Below are positions 60,331 through 64,000 of a stretch of 64,000 bases of DNA, piece after piece. The translations under genes were made by a program, and so were the position numbers. How positions within the stretch are numbered: position 1 is the first letter of the stretch; the number at the start of each line of letters is the position of its first letter. The notes below the pieces were generated by a model. It was not told the origin of the DNA. It saw nothing but the letters and a program-made list of their open reading frames with translations, and did no database searches. This stretch comes from Typhlomys cinereus (Eukaryota > Chordata > Mammalia > Rodentia > Platacanthomyidae), in NCBI GenBank assembly GCA_023101885.1, contig JALPQD010000627.1, positions 120,543-184,542 of the forward strand. Direction: 5' to 3'.

Positions 60331-63300
60331 TTGCAATTATTGTAGTTATTACAGAGATTTATCTTTGAGTATGTCACTAAGTGGGTTTGGTACTAGGATC
60401 CACCTATAAGGGAGTACATATGGTGCTTAATTTTCTGTGTCTGGGATACTTCGCTCAGTATAATTTTTTTCTAATCTCATTTATTTACCAGCAATTTTAT
60501 TAATTCATCATTTTTGATGGCTGAGTAGTATTCCATTGTATAAATGTATCACATTGTCCTTATCCAATTATGAACAGTTGAGCATTTGGGTTGATTCCGT
60601 GACATTGCTGCTGTAAAGTGTGCTGATATGAACATGGTTGTGCTTGTGTCATTGAGATGAATTTTTGCCTTATGAGGGCTTATTCCCAGAAGTAGAATAG
60701 CAGGGTCATATGGCATTTCAATCTTTAACTTTTTTAAGAATCGCCAGACAGCTCACCAGAGTGGTTGTATAAACCTGCATTCTCACCAGCAATGTAGGAG
60801 AATTCCCTTCTCACCACATCCTCTCCAGCATTTGGTGCTGTTTGTATTGTGAATTTTTGCCATTCTGACCAGGGTGAGATGATATCTCAGGGAGGTTTTG
60901 ATTTGCATTTCCCTGATGGCTAAGGATAGGGAACATTTTTAAAGATATTTGTTAGACGTTTCAATTTCGTCCCTGGCAAAGTTTCTTTTAAGTTCCAAGG
61001 CCCATTTTAATTGGGCCATTTGTTTCCTTGGTGTTTAGTTTTCTAAGTTCTTTGTGTATTCGGGATAATAGAGCTCTATCAGATATGTGGTTAGTGAAAA
61101 TTTTCACCCCATTCTGTGGGTTGCTTTATTACACAGGTTACAATCTCTTTGTTTAAACAGAAGCTCTTTACTTTCACAAGATCCCATATGTTGAGTGTTG
61201 GTTGTAGTGACTGTGCTATTGGATTTCTGTTTAAGAACTGTTGGCCTAGTCCAATCAGCTCAAGGGAGTTTCCTACCCTTTCACTTTAGGTTTTTATAGT
61301 CTCTGGCCTCATATTGAGGTCCTTGATCCGTTAGGAATTAATTCGTATACATGGTGACAAGTACGGGTCCAGCTTTAATCTTCTGCATGTGGAGATCCAG
61401 TTTTTCCAGCACCATTTGTTGAAGATGCTGTTATTTTTCTATTGGATGTTTTGGGCTCCTTTGTCAAAGATCAAATGGCTGTAATTTTGTGGGCTTATAT
61501 CTGGGTCTTCAACCCTTAGCCTTTATCTGTGTGTCTGTTTTGGAGCCAGTACTAGGCTGTTTTTATAACTATGGATTTGTAGTATAGATTAAGGTTTGTT
61601 ATGGTTTTACTTACAGCAGTGTTTTTCCTACTCAGGATTGTTTTTGCTATCCTGGGTCTTTTGTGCTTCCAAATGAATTTTGAGATTGTTTGGTCAATTT
61701 CTTTAAAGAAATGCTTTGGGATTGTGAATGGTATAGTATTGAATTTGTATATTGCCTTTGGTAAGATGGTCATTTTTATGATATTGATTCTGCCAATCCA
61801 GGAACATGGGAGGTTTTTCCACCTTCTGGTGTCTTCTTTAATTTCTTTCTTTGGGGTTTTATAGTTTTCATTGTAAAAGTCTCTTGCTTCGTTGGTTAGG
61901 TTTATCCCAAGGTATTTAATTTTTTTAAGGGCTATAGTAAATGGGATTGTTTTTCTAAGGGATTTTTCATTTCTTTCATCAGGGGCATAGAGGAAGGCCC
62001 CTGATTTTTGTATGTTGTATCCTACCACCCTGCTGAACTTTGATATTCATTCCAGGAGTTTCCTGGTGGAGTTTTTGGGATCACTCAGGTATATGATCAT
62101 GTCATATGAAAATAGAGATAAATTGACTTCTTCCTCGCCAATTTGAATCCCTTTTATCTCCCTTTCTTATCTTATGGCTTCAGTTAAGACTTCTAGTAGA
62201 ATATTGAATAGAAGTGGTGAGAGTGGACAGCCTTGTCTAATTCCTGATCAAAGCAGAAATGCTTCAAGTTTTTCCCCATTGAGTAAAATCCTTGCTGTGG
62301 GCTTGTTGTATACAGCTTTTATTATATTGATAAAGGTTCCTTCCATTCTAACTGTCTCTAGGGTTTTGATCAGAAAAGGATGTTGAATCTTGTCAAAAGC
62401 TTTTTCTGCATTTATTGAGAGTATCATGTGGTTTTGAATTTTGGACTGGTTTATATGGTGGATTACATTTATTAATTTGCATATGTTGAACCAATCTTGT
62501 GCACCTAGGATAAAACCTACTTAATCCTTGTGAATGATCTTTTTGATATGTTTTTGAATCCAATTTGCTGAGACTTTACTGAGAATCTTTGCATCTGTGT
62601 TCATCAAAGAGATTGGCCTATAGTTTTTTTTTTTTTTAAGTGTATCTTTATCAGGTTTTGGGATTAAGACAATATTAGCGTCATAGAAAGAATTTGGTAG
62701 TGTTTCTTCCTTTGCTATTTGATGGAACAGTTAAGGAGTATTGGTGTTATTAACTCCTTAAATGTCTGGTAGAATTCTGTGCTGAATCCATCTGGTCCAG
62801 GACATTTTTTGATGGGAAGATTTGAGATTACTTCATCGATTTCCTCATATACTATAGGACTATTTAAATAATTCAAAAATTCCTGATTCAATTTAGGTAA
62901 GTTGTGCTTGCTTAGGAATTCATCCATTTCTTTTGTGTTATCAAATTTCACATAGTATAAGATTTTGAAACATTATCTTGTAATTCTCTGAGTTTCTTGA
63001 GTATCAGTAGTGATAACTCCATTTTCATTTCTAATTTTGTTAATTTGGGTTTTCTCTCCCCCCTCTTTTTTTTTTTTTGCTTAATCTAGCTAGGGGTGTA
63101 TCAATCTTATTGATTTTCTCAAAGAACTAGCTTTTGGACTGGTTGATTCTATCATTATCCTTATCTCAATTTCAGATATTTCTCCCCTGATTTTGCCTAA
63201 TCTACTCTCTTCTACTACTTTTGGAATCAGATTGCTTTTGTGTCTCTAAAGCTTTAAGCTGCATTGTTATTTATTTGTGATGTTTCAATTTTTTTATGTA

Positions 63301-63985
63301 GGCATTAAGACCTATGAACCTCTTGACACAGCTTTCATTGTGTACCAAATATTGTCATAAGTTGTATTTTCATTATTATTCGCTTCCAGGAAATCTTGAA
63401 TTTCCTTTATAATTTCTTCCTGAATCAAATTCTCATTCAGCATCATAGTGTTTAGTTTCCAGGAATTAGTGTATATTCTGTTGTTTGTTGTGTTGTGGAT
63501 GTCAAGCTTTAGACCATGGTGGTCCTATAGGATACAGGCTAGAATTTCAACTTTCCTGTATGTGTGGAGGCTAGTTTTGTGGCCCAATATGTGATGTATT
63601 CTGGAGAAAGTTCCATGTGCTGTGAAAAATGTGTTTTCTGTGGTGTGTCTCTGTTAAGTTTTTGACCTGTTGAATTATCCCATGTTGAGAGAGTGTTATT
63701 GAAATCTCCAAGAATTATCATTTGGGGGTTGATTTCTTGTTTTAGATGCTGTAGTGTTTACTTAATGAACGTAGAGGAACCCGTATAAGGTGCATATATG
63801 TTCAGTATTGTGAAGTCTTTCTGGTGAATTGTACCTGTGACTAAAATGTAGTGTCCATCTTTGTCTCTTATGATTTTTTTTTGATTTGAAGTCCACTTTG
63901 TCTGATAGCATAATAGCTACCCCTGCTTGTTTCCTGGTTCCATTCGCTTGCAGAAATTTTGGACCAGCCTTTTATTTTGAGATGA
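60331..63985 (-). pseudogene. L1 ORF2 pseudogene (element D), nearly full span
   Basis: Minus-strand ORF2 running from the C-terminus (left) to within about 50 codons of its start (right). Endonuclease motif GDFN is kept at about 63710 (MIILGDFNNTLSTWD). At the SDH site the Ser codon is replaced by TAG (about 63525). RT motif C reads FSYD instead of FADD near 62105, so the first catalytic Asp is lost. [12 protein letters not shown] and related thumb sequence are open at 62028-61552. A roughly 25-bp deletion relative to 84-110 occurs near 63978, and the window ends in a T run. Confidence 0.87.
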
Positions 63986-64000
63986 GCTTTTTTTTTTTTG
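63986..64000. repeat. T run at window edge
   Basis: At least 12 T residues. This could be a local expansion in element D or the start of another minus-strand insertion, which cannot be decided from the window. Confidence 0.4.

Noticed and set aside
1..64000. Possibility that the L1s at the two window edges are the two halves of one element
   Set aside because: Both are minus-strand and stop at similar ORF2 positions, but they overlap in ORF2 coverage (1-240 and the right end), differ in sequence and are 59 kb apart in the wrong order for one element.

Overview
The window looks like AT-rich, gene-free nuclear DNA from a rodent. No host exon, tRNA, rRNA or bacterial-type gene could be supported. 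The rodent call rests on SINEs of the B4/RSINE, ID and B2-like types and on L1 elements whose 3' UTR carries a long G-rich polypurine tract, as in murid L1s. B4-type SINEs point to the mouse-related clade. The species cannot be named from the sequence.

L1 retrotransposons dominate, about 28 kb or roughly 44% of the window by my block boundaries. A minus-strand L1 runs off the left edge (1-2925). Its ORF1 is cut by a plus-strand L1 3' end, and it has a CpG-rich distal 5' UTR. Short 3' L1 fragments follow at 4745-5328 (-), 16788-17750 (-), 21521-22463 (-), 25091-25565 (+), 28286-28690 (+) and 44985-45553 (+). A near full-length old plus-strand L1 (30781-38745) carries a minus-strand L1 in its 5' UTR (31308-32593). 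At 46640-55240 lies a three-level nest: an old plus-strand L1, a younger 5'-truncated plus-strand L1 inside its ORF2 (50029-53356), and inside that a 152-bp minus-strand L1 tail (50685-50836). A further minus-strand L1 fills 59389 to the right edge. All copies look dead: the ORFs carry stops, frameshifts, insertions or changed catalytic residues.

Between the L1s lie SINEs (two B2-like copies have long, perfect target-site duplications), several copies of an LTR/MaLR-like rodent repeat, microsatellites including a 190-bp pyrimidine tract at 39577-39770, two perfect tandem duplications (36 and 45 bp), and long AT-rich stretches with no recognisable content. I found no new gene system. The most interesting content is the record of insertion and decay: nested insertions, an insertion inside the reverse-transcriptase active-site codons, swapped 5' UTR modules, and recurrent truncation of L1 copies at nearly the same 3'-UTR position.
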